From Actinomadura sp. 7K507 (GTDB lineage: Bacteria > Actinomycetota > Actinomycetes > Streptosporangiales > Streptosporangiaceae): a DNA stretch of 46,979 nt. Both the position numbers and the translations under genes were made by a program. The DNA lies in assembly GCF_004348425.1 (NCBI RefSeq), contig NZ_SMKK01000040.1, forward strand, positions 1-46,979, in the 5' to 3' direction. The notes beneath the pieces were generated by a model. That model searched no databases. It saw nothing but the letters and a program-made list of their open reading frames with translations, and had not been told where the DNA came from. Position 1 is the stretch's first letter; every line of letters starts with the position of its first letter. Below are positions 26,379 to 37,855 of the stretch, piece by piece.

Positions 26379-28861
26379 TCGCCGCCTCCAGCGATCTCGT
26401 CGGAAGCCGTCGCGCCCGCGAGCGAACCGCTCGCGATCTTGACGACGCCGCCGGCCGCGGCGCCCAGGTCCCGGTACAGCGAGCAGCCGGCCGAGTTGGT
26501 CGGCAGCCACACCACCCGGTCGGGCAGGTCGGCGGTCACTTCGAGCGGCAGCGTGACCTCGCCGCGCGCAGCCGCCACCGTCACCGCGGCGGTGGCACCG
26601 ATCTCCGCGGCCGTCGCGGGCGACAGCCGCACCACCGCGGACTTGGCGGTGCCCGCCAGGAACGGCTCGCCGTCCTGGAGGCGGCCCCGGTCCAGCAGCA
26701 GCCGCCAGGTCGCCACCAGCGCCTCCCCCTGCTCGGGGTGCGGCGGCAGCGTCTGCGCCACGTCCGGCGCCTCCGGCCGCTCACCGCGGTAGGCGCCGAG
26801 CTCGGTCAGCTCGCGGCGCGCCGCCTCCGGGCCGGGCAGGCCCAGGTGGACGTCCATCTCGTCGGCGAGGGAGTCCAGCACCCGCAGGTCGGACATCCGC
26901 CCGGCGGACTTGAGCACGACGTCGAACTGGCGGCCGCGGCCCTCCCAGTCGACGAACGTGCCGGCCTTCTCCGCCACGGCCGCGACCGGGAACACGACGT
27001 CGGCGCGGTCGGTGACCGCGCTCGGCCGCTGCTCCAGGCTCACCACGAACGGGGTGGCGTCCAGGGCCCGCAGCATCGCGTCCGGGTCGGGCAGGTCGTA
27101 GGGGTCGACGCCGCCGACGAGCAGCGCGCCGCGCCGTCCCCCGGCCGCCGCCGCGAGGATGGCGGCCGCGTCCTCGCCCGGCCCCGAAGGCAGGTCGGCG
27201 ACGCCCCAGACGCGGGCGACCTCGGCCCGCGCGGACGGGTCGGACACCGGGCGGCCGATCGGCAGCAGACCGGGCAGCGCCCCGGCCTCGACCGCGCCGC
27301 GCTCCCCGGCCCGGCGCGGCACCCACGCCAGCCGGGCGCCGGTCACCCGCGCCAGCCGCACCGCCGAGGTCAGCGCACCGGGGCTCCCGGCGAGCCGCTC
27401 GCCCACCAGGATCACCGCGCCCGGCGTCTCCAGCTGCGTCCGGACGTCGGACCGGGCGGCGTCCCCGATCACCGAGGCGAGCGTGTCGGCCTCCGCGCCG
27501 GGCGCCGTCGGCAGCAGCGTGCCGCCGACCTTCTCCAGCCCGCGGGTCGCGAACGGGGCCGCCGAGTACACCGCCAGCGCGTTGTTGCGGTGCGCCTTGC
27601 GGAGCCGCAGGAACACGATCGGCGACTCCTCCTCCGGCTCGAAACCGGCGAGGAGGACCGCGGGCGCCTTCTCCAGGTCGAGGTAGGACACCTCGATCGA
27701 GCGTCCCGCGACCGACGAGGCGAGGAAGCGCGACTCCTCGTCCGACAGCGGCCGGGCCCGGAAGTCGACGTCGTTGGTGCCGAGCGCGATCCGGGCGAAC
27801 TTGGAGTAGGCGTAGGCGTCCTCAAGGGTGACGCGGCCACCGGTCAGGACGGCGGCGCCCTCGCCCCCGGCCGAACGGCGCGCCGCCGCGAGGCCCTCCG
27901 CCGCGATCGTGAGCGCCTCCGGCCACGACGCCGGTTCCAGCACGCCGTCCTCGTTGCGGACGAGCGGGTGCGTGAGCCGCTCCGGCTGCGCCGCGTAGGT
28001 GAACGCCCAGCGGCCCTTGTCGCAGTTCCACTCCTCGTTGACCTGCGGGTCGTCGCCGGCCAGCCGCCGCGTGACCTTGCCGCGCCGGTGGTCGGTCCGC
28101 ATCGAGCAGCCGGACGCGCAGTGCTCGCAGACGCTCGGCGTCGACACCAGGTCGAACGGGCGGGACCGGAACCGGTACGCGGTGCCGGTCAGCGCGCCCA
28201 CCGGGCAGATCTGCACGGTGTTGCCGGAGAAGTAGGACTGGAACGGCCGGTCCTCGGCGATCCCGACCTCCTCCTTGGCGCCGCGCTCGAACAGGTCGAT
28301 GAACGCGTCGCCGGCGATCTGCTCGGAGAACCGGGTGCAGCGCGTGCACTGGATGCAGCGCTCCCGGTCCAGCAGCACCTGGCTGGAGAGCGGGAGCGGC
28401 TTCGGCCACGTCCGCTTGGTCTCCACGAACCGCGTCTCGCCGCGGCCGTTGGACATCGCCTGGTTCTGCAGCGGGCACTCGCCGCCCTTGTCGCAGACCG
28501 GGCAGTCCAGCGGGTGGTTGATGAGGAGGAACTCCATGATGCCGTGCTGGGCCTTGTCGGCCACCGGCGAGGTGAGCTGGGTCTGGACGACCATGCCCGG
28601 CATCACCGGAGTCGTGCACGACGCCTGCGGCTTCGGCATCCCGCGGCCGTTGCCGGCGTCGGGGATCTCCACCAGGCACTGCCGGCACGCCCCGATCGGC
28701 TCCAGCAGCGGATGCTCGCAGAACCGGGGGATCTGGATGCCGAGCAGCTCGGCGGCCCGGATGATCAGCGTGCCCTTCGGCACCTCGATCTCGAAGCCGT
28801 CGATGGTGCAGGAGACCATCTCGACCTTCTCCACCGCCGACTTGTCGTCGGTGACGGTCAC
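26375..28861 (-). CDS. nuoG: NADH-quinone oxidoreductase subunit G
   Basis: 828 residues from GTG 28861 (GTGA overlap with nuoF). The N-terminal iron-sulfur set is complete: [15 protein letters not shown] for [2Fe-2S], [14 protein letters not shown] and CIQCTRC for [4Fe-4S]. CEHCASGC with a later Cys in NEEWNCDKG provides the extra N7 cluster found in some bacteria. The remaining 500 residues are the molybdopterin-oxidoreductase-like domain without cofactor, poorly conserved and Ala/Gly-rich. It is the largest peripheral-arm subunit. Confidence 0.96.
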   Translation of the reverse strand: MTVTDDKSAVEKVEMVSCTIDGFEIEVPKGTLIIRAAELLGIQIPRFCEHPLLEPIGACRQCLVEIPDAGNGRGMPKPQASCTTPVMPGMVVQTQLTSPVADKAQHGIMEFLLINHPLDCPVCDKGGECPLQNQAMSNGRGETRFVETKRTWPKPLPLSSQVLLDRERCIQCTRCTRFSEQIAGDAFIDLFERGAKEEVGIAEDRPFQSYFSGNTVQICPVGALTGTAYRFRSRPFDLVSTPSVCEHCASGCSMRTDHRRGKVTRRLAGDDPQVNEEWNCDKGRWAFTYAAQPERLTHPLVRNEDGVLEPASWPEALTIAAEGLAAARRSAGGEGAAVLTGGRVTLEDAYAYSKFARIALGTNDVDFRARPLSDEESRFLASSVAGRSIEVSYLDLEKAPAVLLAGFEPEEESPIVFLRLRKAHRNNALAVYSAAPFATRGLEKVGGTLLPTAPGAEADTLASVIGDAARSDVRTQLETPGAVILVGERLAGSPGALTSAVRLARVTGARLAWVPRRAGERGAVEAGALPGLLPIGRPVSDPSARAEVARVWGVADLPSGPGEDAAAILAAAAGGRRGALLVGGVDPYDLPDPDAMLRALDATPFVVSLEQRPSAVTDRADVVFPVAAVAEKAGTFVDWEGRGRQFDVVLKSAGRMSDLRVLDSLADEMDVHLGLPGPEAARRELTELGAYRGERPEAPDVAQTLPPHPEQGEALVATWRLLLDRGRLQDGEPFLAGTAKSAVVRLSPATAAEIGATAAVTVAAARGEVTLPLEVTADLPDRVVWLPTNSAGCSLYRDLGAAAGGVVKIASGSLAGATASDEIAGGGE

Positions 28862-30156
28862 TTGGCACCTCCCCAGAGGGTGGACTTGGCCGGGTCGAAC
28901 GGGCAGCCGCCCTGCTCGAAGTGCTGGAGGTACTCGTCCCGGAACAGCTTGATGGACGACACGACGGGGCTCGTCGCGCCGTCGCCGAGGGCGCAGAACG
29001 CGCGGCCGAGGATGTTGTCGGAGATGTCGAGGAGGGTCTCCAGGTCCTCGTCGGTGCCGTCCCCGGCCTCCAGCCGCTTGATCATCAGCTTGTACCAGTA
29101 GGTGCCCTCGCGGCACGGCGTGCACTTGCCGCACGACTCGTGCGCGTAGAACTCCGACCAGCGCAGCACGGCCCGGACGACGCAGGTCGTCTCGTCGAAG
29201 ATCTGCAGCGCGCGGGTGCCGAGCATCGACCCGGCGGCGCCGACGGACTCGAAGTCCAGCGGGACGTCCAGGTGCTCGTCGGTGAAGATCGGGGTGGACG
29301 ACCCGCCGGGCGTCCAGAACTTCAGCCGGTGCCCCTCGCGGACGCCGCCCGCCATGTCGAGCAGCTCCCGCAGCGTGATCCCGAGCGGCGCCTCGTACTG
29401 GCCGGGCCGCGTCACGTGCCCGGACAGCGAGAAGATCCCGTAGCCCTGGGACTTCTCGGTGCCCATCGCGGCGAACCACTCGGGGCCGTTCTGGACGATC
29501 GAGGGAACCGACGCGATCGACTCGACGTTGTTGATGACAGTAGGGCCGCCGTACAGGCCGGCGACCGCCGGGAAGGGGGGCTTCAGCCTGGGCTGGCCGC
29601 GGAACCCCTCAAGGGAGTCCAGCAGCGCCGTCTCCTCGCCGCAGATGTAGGCCCCGGCGCCGCTGTGGACGACGACGTCCAGGTCGTAACCGGACCCGAG
29701 GATGTCCTTGCCGAGGTAGCCCGCCTCGTACGCCTCCGCCACGGCCTGGTGCAGCCGCCGGATGACGTGCAGCACCTCGCCGCGCACGTAGATGAACGCG
29801 ATGTTCGACTTGATCGCGTACGAGCTGATGATCGTGCCCTCGATGAGCACGTGCGGGTTCGCCATCATCAGCGGGATGTCCTTGCACGTGCCCGGCTCGG
29901 ACTCGTCGGCGTTCACCACCAGGTAGCGCGGGTTCGGGCTGCTCGGCGGCAGGAACCCCCACTTCATGCCGGTGGGGAAGCCCGCGCCGCCGCGGCCGCG
30001 GAGCCCGGAGTCCTTGACCGCCTGGACGATCTCGTCCGGCTCCATCCGGAACGCCGTGCGCAGCGCCTTGTAGCCGCCCTCCCGCTCGTAGCCCGCGCGG
30101 GTGAACGAGTCGGCCTGGTCCCAGTGCTTGGTGAGGATCGGGGTCAGCGTGGTCAC
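28858..30156 (-). CDS. nuoF: NADH-quinone oxidoreductase subunit F (NADH and FMN site)
   Basis: 432 residues. [16 protein letters not shown] (NADH/FMN glycine-rich loop), a second FMN region [23 protein letters not shown], and the N3 cluster ligands [12 protein letters not shown] near residues 350-361 with a fourth Cys in GRAFCALGD. It is the NADH-oxidising subunit. GTG start in a GTGA overlap with the nuoE stop. No unusual features. Confidence 0.97.
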   Translation of the reverse strand: MTTLTPILTKHWDQADSFTRAGYEREGGYKALRTAFRMEPDEIVQAVKDSGLRGRGGAGFPTGMKWGFLPPSSPNPRYLVVNADESEPGTCKDIPLMMANPHVLIEGTIISSYAIKSNIAFIYVRGEVLHVIRRLHQAVAEAYEAGYLGKDILGSGYDLDVVVHSGAGAYICGEETALLDSLEGFRGQPRLKPPFPAVAGLYGGPTVINNVESIASVPSIVQNGPEWFAAMGTEKSQGYGIFSLSGHVTRPGQYEAPLGITLRELLDMAGGVREGHRLKFWTPGGSSTPIFTDEHLDVPLDFESVGAAGSMLGTRALQIFDETTCVVRAVLRWSEFYAHESCGKCTPCREGTYWYKLMIKRLEAGDGTDEDLETLLDISDNILGRAFCALGDGATSPVVSSIKLFRDEYLQHFEQGGCPFDPAKSTLWGGAK

Positions 30157-30928
30157 TTGTTCCGTCCCTCCTGGGTGCCGGGCTTGGCCTCGCCGGGGAT
30201 CGGCTTGCCCGGCTCGTGCGGTGGTTCGGCGATCTGCTCCGGCTTCACCGGCTCGTCCGGACGCTCCCGGTCGACATCGCTCGCCGGGGCCTCCCAGCCG
30301 CGGTCCTGCGCGAGCTTGAGCCCGCGCAGCGACTCCGGCCCGGCCTGGACGCCCTCACCGGCGCGCCCGTCGGGGAACCCCGCGAGCACGCGGGACGCCT
30401 CCTGCCAGGTGGCCAGGCTGTCGGCGCCGCGCGTGGGCGGCACCCGCTCGCCCGACCGCAGGTCGTCGACGAGCTTCTTGGCCTTCTCGGGAGTCATGTT
30501 GTCGAAGAACTCCCAGTTGACCATCATCACCGGCGCGAAGTCGCAGGCCGCGTTGCACTCGATCCGCTCGAGGCTGACCTTGCCGTCCGGGGTGGCCTCG
30601 TCGTGGCCGAGCCCGGTGTGCTCGCTCAGCTCGTCCCAGATCTGGTCGCCGCCCATGATCGCGCACAGCGTGTTGATGCACACGCCGACGTGGTACTCGC
30701 CGACCGGCGCCTGCTTGTACTGCGTGTAGAACGTCACGACGCCCGTGACCTGCGCGGGCGTGATACCGAGCTGCTCCGCGCAGAACTCGATGCCGTCCTG
30801 CGTGACGTGCCCCTCCTCCGACTGCACCAGGTGCAGCATCGGCAGCAGCGCCGACCTCGGCCGCGGATAACGGCCGATGAGCAGCTTGGCGTCACGTTCC
30901 AGACGTTCCCGAACCTCCGGCTCGTACG

Positions 30929-30932
<4 letters not shown>
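30153..30932 (-). CDS. nuoE: NADH-quinone oxidoreductase subunit E, extended C-terminus
   Basis: 259 residues from ATG 30932 (ATGA overlap with nuoD). The thioredoxin-like [2Fe-2S] domain has the N1a ligands CINTLC and CNAAC. The domain ends near residue 170. A hydrophilic, proline- and charge-rich tail of about 90 residues follows, as seen in several actinobacterial NuoE proteins. It carries electrons from NuoF-bound FMN. Confidence 0.95.
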
Positions 30933-32274
<1,342 letters not shown>

Positions 32275-32278
<4 letters not shown>

Positions 32279-33054
32279 ACGTACGACCGCCTTTCGTCCG
32301 GCGGGGGAATCTCCGCTCCGCGGTACTCGACGGGGATGCCGCCGAGAGGGTAGTCCTTGCGCTGCGGATGGCCGACCCAGTCGTCCGGCATCTCGATGCG
32401 GGTGAGCGCGGGGTGGCCGTCGTAGACGATCCCGAAGAAGTCGTAGGTCTCCCGCTCGTGCCAGTCGCTCGTCGGGTAGACCGGCACCAGCGACGGCATG
32501 TGCGGGTCGGCGTCGGGGCAGGTCGTCTCCAGCCGGACGCGCCGGTTGTGCGTGATCGACAGCAGGTGCGCGACGGAGTGCAGCTCCGCGCCCTCGTCCT
32601 TCGGGTAGTGGACGCCGGACACGCCCGAGCACAGCTCGAAGCGCAGGGACGGGTCGTCCCGCATGGTCTGCGCCACCTCGCGCAGGTGCTCGCGCTTGAC
32701 GTAGAACGTCAGCTCACCGCGGTCGACCACGACACGCTCGATGGCGTCACCGAAACTCGGCCCCGTTTTCTCCGGGGACGACCCCGGACCCCGGAGAGCT
32801 CGCTCGAGCTCGTCCGCGATCTCGTCGAACTCGCCGGGTTCGGCCGCGCCGCGGGGCCCGCCGTACGGGCGCGCCGCGGACACCTTCGGGGTCTGCCGGA
32901 CGACCAGCCCGCCGTAGCCGGACGTGTCGCCGGTCGTCTTCGCGCCGAACATGCCCTGCCGGACGACCGGCTGCTCCTGGCGCTCCTCCTCGGTCTGCGC
33001 GGGCAGCTGGTCGGCGGCCTGCTCGGCCTTCTGCTCCGGGTGCTCGGAACTCAT
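32275..33054 (-). CDS. nuoC: NADH-quinone oxidoreductase subunit C
   Basis: 259 residues. The 30-kDa signature is complete: [17 protein letters not shown] followed by [18 protein letters not shown]. The first 80-100 residues are a hydrophilic, Gln/Glu-rich extension before the folded domain, common in actinobacteria. It starts three bases downstream of the nuoB stop and is separate from NuoD (not fused as in E. coli). Confidence 0.95.
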
Positions 33055-33057
33055 GGA

Positions 33058-33603
33058 TCAGGCCCCCTGTCCGAGCAGCGGAAGCCGGCGCCGCTTGGCC
33101 TCTTCGAGCTCGGCGATCTGCTTCTGGCGCTGCGGGCCGAGCTTGGTGTTCTGGATCTGGTCGTGCAGCTTCAGGATCGAGTCGATCAGCATCTCCGGCC
33201 GCGGCGGACAGCCCGGCAAATAGATGTCCACCGGGACGACGTGGTCGACGCCCTGCACGATCGCGTAATTGTTGAACATGCCGCCGGAAGAGGCGCACAC
33301 GCCCATCGCGATGACCCACTTCGGCTCGGTCATCTGGTCGTAGATCTGGCGCAGAACCGGGGCCATCTTCTGGCTCACCCGGCCCGCCACGATCATCAGG
33401 TCGGCCTGGCGCGGCGTCGCCGAGGCACGCTCCATCCCCCACCGGGAGAAGTCGTGCCGGGGGTCGCCGGCCGCCATCATCTCGATCGCGCAGCAGGCCA
33501 GGCCGAACGTCGCCGGCCACACCGAACTCTTGCGCGCCCATCCCGCGACCTGCTCGACCGTGGTCAGCAGGAAGCCGCTGGGAAGTTTCTCCTCAAGACC
33601 CAT
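33058..33603 (-). CDS. nuoB: NADH-quinone oxidoreductase subunit B (N2 cluster)
   Basis: 181 residues from ATG 33603. Adjacent cysteines in [10 protein letters not shown], a further Cys in VCASSGGMF and one in [10 protein letters not shown] ligate the terminal [4Fe-4S] cluster N2, which reduces menaquinone. A charged helical tail of about 25 residues follows. A single base separates it from the nuoA stop. Confidence 0.97.
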   Translation of the reverse strand: MGLEEKLPSGFLLTTVEQVAGWARKSSVWPATFGLACCAIEMMAAGDPRHDFSRWGMERASATPRQADLMIVAGRVSQKMAPVLRQIYDQMTEPKWVIAMGVCASSGGMFNNYAIVQGVDHVVPVDIYLPGCPPRPEMLIDSILKLHDQIQNTKLGPQRQKQIAELEEAKRRRLPLLGQGA

Positions 33604-33604
33604 G

Positions 33605-33964
33605 TCAGTCCCACTCCAGACCGCCGCGCCGCCACACATAGGCGTACGCCACTAGGACGGCGGCGATGAAAAGGACCATCTCGACAAGGGCGAACATCCC
33701 CATCCGGTCGAACGCGACCGCCCAGGGGTAAAGGAAGATGATCTCAATGTCGAAGATGATGAACAGCATCGCCGTCAGGTAGTACTTAATCGGAAAGCGC
33801 CCGCCGCCGACCGGCTGCGGGGTCGGCTCGATTCCGCACTCGTATGCGTCGAGCCGGGCGCGGTTCCACCGCTTGGGCCCGGTGAACGAGGCCATCACCA
33901 CCGAGCCGGCGGCGAAGGCGAAGGCGAGCACCCCCAGTGCGATGAGCGGAATATAGAGATCCAT
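33605..33964 (-). CDS. nuoA: NADH-quinone oxidoreductase subunit A
   Basis: 119 residues with three membrane helices. It carries [15 protein letters not shown], the conserved loop with Cys near the quinone channel, and [15 protein letters not shown] with its acidic residues. First of fourteen nuo genes, about 200 bases downstream of ggr on the same strand. GGAGAGG lies upstream of the ATG. In between lie a GC hairpin (GGCCCGC-G-GCGGGCC near 34009) and an imperfect palindrome GTACGACGTTGTAC near 33989; a second promoter here cannot be excluded. Confidence 0.97.
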   Translation of the reverse strand: MDLYIPLIALGVLAFAFAAGSVVMASFTGPKRWNRARLDAYECGIEPTPQPVGGGRFPIKYYLTAMLFIIFDIEIIFLYPWAVAFDRMGMFALVEMVLFIAAVLVAYAYVWRRGGLEWD

Positions 33965-34029
33965 ACCGCTACGGCCTCTCCTCGGAACGTACGACGTTGT
34001 ACGGGACGGGCCCGCGGCGGGCCGCCACC

Positions 34030-34167
34030 CTAGCCAAGGTGATCAAATAGGGCTCCCCTCAGGGGGTCGGTCATGCACTTTAGTCCGCTCACCTGCGGAA
34101 GCTTGAATTCGGACGGGTGCCCAGCGCCGTGTCTCATGCCGCCGTGTCTCATGCCGCTGTGTCTCAT
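34030..34167 (-). CDS. Possible 45-residue ORF made by repeat expansion at the ggr stop
   Basis: An ATG at 34167 overlaps the ggr TGA in an ATGA junction and opens 45 codons. The first 15 residues are three near-copies of MRHSG/MRHGG/MRHGA from the 15-bp repeat, so three in-frame ATG codons occur. The rest has no recognised motif. It may be translated by coupling to ggr, but composition and length do not prove a gene; an accident of the repeat is equally likely. Confidence 0.2.
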   Translation of the reverse strand: MRHSGMRHGGMRHGAGHPSEFKLPQVSGLKCMTDPLRGALFDHLG

Positions 34168-34173
34168 GCCGAC
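34129..34173 (-). repeat. 15-bp tandem repeat over the ggr stop codon
   Basis: Three consecutive units, GTGTCTCATGCCGCC, GTGTCTCATGCCGCT and GTGTCTCATGCCGAC (plus strand), at 34129, 34144 and 34159. Each unit carries CTCAT, that is ATGAG on the coding strand, so each repeats a stop-start junction. The last copy contains the real stop of ggr. Confidence 0.93.
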
Positions 34174-35420
34174 GGCGCCACCTTCTGCATCGCGTTGATG
34201 ACGCGGTCCATCGAGTCCCCGCCCTTGGGGTCGGTCAGGTTCGCGAGCAGCTTGAGCGTGAACCGCATCAGCGTGGGGTGGGGCAGCCCGTGCGCGGTGA
34301 GGAACTTCATCAGGCGCGGGTCGCCGATGGCCTGGACGAACAGCCGGGCCAGCGTGAAGTAGCCGCCGTGGTCGTCCTTCAGGATCCGCGGGTACTCGTA
34401 CAGCGTCCGCTCCCGCTGCGCGGGGGTGCGGCGCGCGAGCGCCTGCACCATGATGTCGGCGGCCAGCCGGCCGGACTCCAGCGCGTAGTCGATGCCCTCC
34501 CCGTTGAACGGGTTGACCATGCCGCCGGCGTCGCCGACCAGCAGCATCCCGCGGGTGTAGTGCGGCTGCCGGTTGAAGCCCATCGGCAGCGCCGCGCCGC
34601 GGATCTTCGAGGTCGCGTGGTCCTCGTCGAACTGCCAGTCCTCGGGCATCTGCGCGCACCAGCGCCGCATCATGCCCCGGTAGTCGACGTTCTGGAACGC
34701 CTTGCTGGTGTTGAGGAGGCCGAGGCCGACGTTGGACGTTCCGTCCCCCACGCCGAAGACCCAGCCGTAGCCGGGCAGGAGGCGCTCGCCGTCCCACAGC
34801 TCCAGCCACGCCTCCATGTAGTCGTCGTCGTGGCGGGGCGTCTGGAAGTAGCGGCGGACCGCGACGCCCATCGGGCGGTCCTCGCGCCGCCGCAGGCCCA
34901 TGGCGAGCGACAGCCGGGTCGAGCCGCCGTCGGCCGCGACGACCAGCGGCGCGTGGAACTCGACGTCCTCGCCCTCGTGGGTGGCGGTGACGCCGGTGAT
35001 GCGGTCGGTGCGCTCGTCCAGGATCGGGCCGGTGACGTTGCAGCCCTGCAGCAGCCGGGCGCCGGCCTTCGCGGCGTGCTCGGCGAGGAGCTGGTCGAAG
35101 TCGGTGCGCTTGCGGACGAGCCCGAAGTCGGGGAACGTCGCCAGCTCCGGCCACGGCAGCTCCACCTTGACGCCGCCGCCGTAGATGCGCAGGCCCTTGT
35201 TGCGTCCCCAGCCGGGGTCGTTGACGTCGACGCCCATCCCGATGAGGGCGCGGACGGCGCGGGGGGTGAGGCCGTCACCGCAGATCTTGTCGCGCGGGAA
35301 GGTGGACTTCTCGAGCAGGAACACCTCAAGGCCGGCCTGCGCCAGCCAATAGGCGGTGGACGATCCGGCGGGGCCTGCCCCGACGACGATGACATCTGCG
35401 TGCCGGGCGGAGTCGGTCAC
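34164..35420 (-). CDS. Geranylgeranyl reductase-family flavoprotein (menaquinone reductase-like)
   Basis: 418 residues. FAD Rossmann motif VIVVGAGPAGSS near the N-terminus, the GGR-family KICGDGLTPRAV with its Cys, a second FAD motif LLVGDAGGMVNPFNGEGI, and a C-terminal region of helices. GTG start at 35420 with AGAGGA upstream. In actinobacteria this gene lies next to nuoA, and the MenJ-type members saturate the beta-isoprene of menaquinone. That function is the leading candidate here, since polyprenyl synthase, menG and nuo are adjacent. Chlorophyll or archaeal lipid roles are unlikely. It is preceded by a Rex-like operator, and its 3' end carries a tandem repeat. Confidence 0.9.
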   Translation of the reverse strand: MTDSARHADVIVVGAGPAGSSTAYWLAQAGLEVFLLEKSTFPRDKICGDGLTPRAVRALIGMGVDVNDPGWGRNKGLRIYGGGVKVELPWPELATFPDFGLVRKRTDFDQLLAEHAAKAGARLLQGCNVTGPILDERTDRITGVTATHEGEDVEFHAPLVVAADGGSTRLSLAMGLRRREDRPMGVAVRRYFQTPRHDDDYMEAWLELWDGERLLPGYGWVFGVGDGTSNVGLGLLNTSKAFQNVDYRGMMRRWCAQMPEDWQFDEDHATSKIRGAALPMGFNRQPHYTRGMLLVGDAGGMVNPFNGEGIDYALESGRLAADIMVQALARRTPAQRERTLYEYPRILKDDHGGYFTLARLFVQAIGDPRLMKFLTAHGLPHPTLMRFTLKLLANLTDPKGGDSMDRVINAMQKVAPSA

Positions 35421-35444
35421 GGCGTTCCTCTTCAGCTCGTTCGC

Positions 35445-35462
35445 TTGTGAAGCACTTCACAA
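35445..35462 (-). promoter_or_regulatory. Putative Rex operator ahead of ggr-nuo
   Basis: TTGTGAAGCACTTCACAA: two perfect 8-base arms (TTGTGAAG / CTTCACAA) around CA. This equals the Rex operator consensus TTGTGAA-N4-TTCACAA known from Streptomyces. It lies 25 bases upstream of the ggr start. Rex represses respiratory genes at low NADH and lets go when NADH rises, which suits complex I. No rex gene is in the window. Confidence 0.82.
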
Positions 35463-35558
35463 GAGATCCGGTGGGGAGTCTATTCCTTTATCACGACTGG
35501 TGCGTACTTCTGGGCCGGTCCGGGTTGGATCGGTCCCGCCGCGCCAGCCGCCCGCGGC

Positions 35559-36260
35559 TCATCCCGGATTGACAGCGTGGTGCATCGCCGCCACCCCGAA
35601 CGTGAGGTCGCGCCAGCGCACACCGTCCCAGCCCGCGCCCTGGATCAGCCGGGCCAGCGCCGCCTGGTCCGGCCACTCGAGCGTCGACTCGGCGAGATAA
35701 CGGTAGGAGTCGGGATTGGAGCTGACCCGCGCCAGCAGCGGCAGCCCGTACCTCAGGTGCGCCTTGTGCCCGAGCGCCAGCAGCCCGTTCGGAGGGTGGC
35801 TCACCTCACAGACCAGCAGCCGCCCGCCCGTCCTGGTGACCCGCCGCAACTCGCGCAGCGCCAGCCCGGTGTCGGCGACGTTGCGGAGCCCGAACGAGAT
35901 CGTCACCGCGTCGAACGACCCGTCCGCGAACGGCAGCCGCAGCGCGTCCCCCGCCACGAAGCCCAGCCGCCGCACGGCCGCCTGCCGCCGCACGCCCACC
36001 CGCAGCATGCCGAGCGAGAAGTCGCACGCCACCGTGTCGGCGCCCGCCTCGGCGAACGGCACCGAGGACGTCCCCGTCCCCGCCGCGAGGTCGAGGATCC
36101 GCTCGCCCGGCCTCGCCTCCACCGCCCGCACGACCCGCCGCCGCCACCGCCGGTCCTGCCCGCCGGTCATCAGCGTGTTCAGCAGGTCGTACCGCTCGGC
36201 GGTCCCGTCGAACATCGCCGCGACATCGGCGGGCTTCTTGTCAAGGGAGGCGCGGCTCAT
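35559..36260 (-). CDS. menG: Demethylmenaquinone methyltransferase
   Basis: 233 residues, UbiE/MenG family of class I SAM methyltransferases. Motif I is [43 protein letters not shown] and the [17 protein letters not shown] region are family signatures. It methylates demethylmenaquinone in the last step of the classical pathway (also used after futalosine routes). It starts about 120 bases from the divergent DUF4229 gene and its 3' end faces ggr with its Rex-like site. It probably supplies the quinone used by the adjacent complex I. Confidence 0.94.
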   Translation of the reverse strand: MSRASLDKKPADVAAMFDGTAERYDLLNTLMTGGQDRRWRRRVVRAVEARPGERILDLAAGTGTSSVPFAEAGADTVACDFSLGMLRVGVRRQAAVRRLGFVAGDALRLPFADGSFDAVTISFGLRNVADTGLALRELRRVTRTGGRLLVCEVSHPPNGLLALGHKAHLRYGLPLLARVSSNPDSYRYLAESTLEWPDQAALARLIQGAGWDGVRWRDLTFGVAAMHHAVNPG

Positions 36261-36380
36261 GCCCCCACCCTAGAGGCCCCGGGGGGCGAGGCCGGTGACC
36301 CGGGGTGCGTGCTCCCCGGGCGCTCTCCACCCCGGGGCCCAGGGGCAGGTCACCATGGCTGCGGGTAGCCTCGAAGGACC

Positions 36381-36620
36381 ATGCGTTCCGTCATCTTCTA
36401 CACCGCCGCGCGGCTCGCTATCTTCCTGGCGACCATGGGAGTGCTGGCGCTGGCCGGGGCCCGCGGGTTCCTGCTCCTGATGCTGGCACTGCTGATCAGC
36501 GGCGTCGTCAGCTACGTCCTCCTGTCCGTGCAGCGTGACCGGATGTCCTCCGCGGTCTTGTCCGGTGTCCGCGCCCAGCGGGCGAGGTTCCGCAAATCCG
36601 TCAGCAAGGAAGACGCCTAG
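36381..36620 (+). CDS. DUF4229 small membrane protein
   Basis: 79 residues: two membrane helices (FYTAARLAIFLATMGVLAL and GFLLLMLALLISGVVSYVLL), then a basic tail of about 30 residues with RDRMSSAVLSGVRAQRARFRK. DUF4229 proteins occur next to menaquinone genes across actinobacteria; no function is known. The ATG follows AAGGA closely. It converges with the threonine dehydratase-like gene, with only four bases between the stops. Confidence 0.85.
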   Translation: MRSVIFYTAARLAIFLATMGVLALAGARGFLLLMLALLISGVVSYVLLSVQRDRMSSAVLSGVRAQRARFRKSVSKEDA

Positions 36621-36624
36621 CGGC

Positions 36625-37647
36625 TCACTTGAGCACGTCCAAGAACAGGTTCGGGTCGACGTTGCCGCCGGACAGGATCGATACGTAGGTGCGCCCGGCC
36701 GGGAGTTCGGGGCGGCGGTAGAGGTATGCGGCGGTGGCCACGGCGCCCGCCGGCTCGGCGATCAGGCGGGCCTCCCTGGCCAGGCGGCGCATCGACGTTC
36801 TGATCTCGTCCTCGGTGACGGTGACGATCCCGTCCACATGGGCGCGCATGTGCGCGAAGGGCAGGTCGCCGACCCGCTGGACGCGCAGGGCGTCGGCGAT
36901 GGTGCGGCCGGTCGCCTCCGCGTCCCAGGCGACGGGACGTCCCGCGCCCATCGACTCGCGGGCGTCGGCGGCGAGCTCGGGTTCCACGCCGACGATCACG
37001 GCCTCGGGGCGCAGCGCCTTGACCGCGGCGGACACCCCGGCGATCAGGCCGCCGCCGCTGACCGGGACGAGGACCACGTCCACGTCCGGGCGGTCCTGCA
37101 CGATCTCGATGCCGACCGTGCCCTGGCCCGCGATGACCCGGGCGTCGTCGTAGGGCGGGATCATCGCGAAGCCGTGCGCGCCGGCGAGCTTGGCCGCGGT
37201 CTCGGCGCGGGCCTGCGACGTCGGCTCGACGTAGACGATCTCGGCGCCGAGCGCCATGCACGCGTCGACCTTGACGGCCGGGGTGGTGTGCGGCATGACC
37301 AGCACGGCCTTGGTGCCGAGGGCCCGCGCCGCGTAGGCGACGGCCTGCGCGTGGTTGCCGCTGGAGTGCGTGACCACGCCGCGCTCGCGCTCGGCCCGGG
37401 GCAATGCGGAGATGGCGGCGTACGCGCCGCGCAGCTTGAACGCGCCGATCGGCTGCAGCGACTCGGCCTTCACCAGCAGCGACGGCTCCCCAGCGGCGGA
37501 GCCGTCGCCGACTGAGTCATCGCCGGCGGAGCCATCGCCGGCGGGGGCGGGGTCGCGCGGGAACGGGACGAGCGGCGTCCGGACGGCGACGCCCGCGATG
37601 CGCTCGGCGGCACGTTCCATCTCCGGCAGCGATACAAGATCGGACAT
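36625..37647 (-). CDS. PLP-dependent threonine/serine dehydratase-like enzyme
   Basis: 340 residues, fold type II PLP enzyme. The PLP lysine lies in GAFKLRGAYAAI (Lys71). VVTHSSGNHAQAVAYAA and the glycine loop VSGGGLIAGV complete the site. It lacks the C-terminal regulatory ACT domain, so it is of the catabolic type; the reaction could be threonine deamination, serine dehydration or racemisation. Residues 37-51 are an insertion of GDGSA-type pentapeptides from a 15-bp DNA repeat, just before the first strand of the domain. Start ATG 37647. Confidence 0.88.
   Translation of the reverse strand: MSDLVSLPEMERAAERIAGVAVRTPLVPFPRDPAPAGDGSAGDDSVGDGSAAGEPSLLVKAESLQPIGAFKLRGAYAAISALPRAERERGVVTHSSGNHAQAVAYAARALGTKAVLVMPHTTPAVKVDACMALGAEIVYVEPTSQARAETAAKLAGAHGFAMIPPYDDARVIAGQGTVGIEIVQDRPDVDVVLVPVSGGGLIAGVSAAVKALRPEAVIVGVEPELAADARESMGAGRPVAWDAEATGRTIADALRVQRVGDLPFAHMRAHVDGIVTVTEDEIRTSMRRLAREARLIAEPAGAVATAAYLYRRPELPAGRTYVSILSGGNVDPNLFLDVLK
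37496..37540 (-). repeat. In-frame 15-bp tandem repeat inside the threonine dehydratase-like gene
   Basis: Three units, GCGGAGCCGTCGCCG, ACTGAGTCATCGCCG and GCGGAGCCATCGCCG, at 37496, 37511 and 37526. They encode residues 37-51 (GDGSA, GDDSV, GDGSA) in a surface segment near the N-terminus. The fold signatures on both sides are intact. Confidence 0.9.
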
Positions 37648-37842
37648 GTTCTGGGAGACTACTTCGCGCGGCGGGCGGGGGCGCCCGGCGGCCCGTTCCG
37701 CACGTGACTTGGCAGGTCAAACGGGGTCAACGTGATCTGCGTTACCGATGACGCGGGCACCGACCGTGATCGCTCCTGCTCGGCGAACTACGGACCGTGA
37801 TCTTTTCCGAAAACAAGGGAGAAATCGGTCTTGACCCGCCAC

Positions 37843-37855
37843 ACTGTTAAACAGT
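37843..37855. promoter_or_regulatory. Inverted repeat upstream of bldC
   Basis: ACTGTT-A-AACAGT, a perfect 6-bp inverted repeat with one central base, 39 bases before the bldC start. TTGACC at 37831-37836 is a possible -35 box, but no matching -10 is found at normal spacing. The 247-base intergenic region is otherwise AT-richer than the genes, with no other structure. Suggests a regulator site for bldC; the protein is unknown. Confidence 0.4.
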
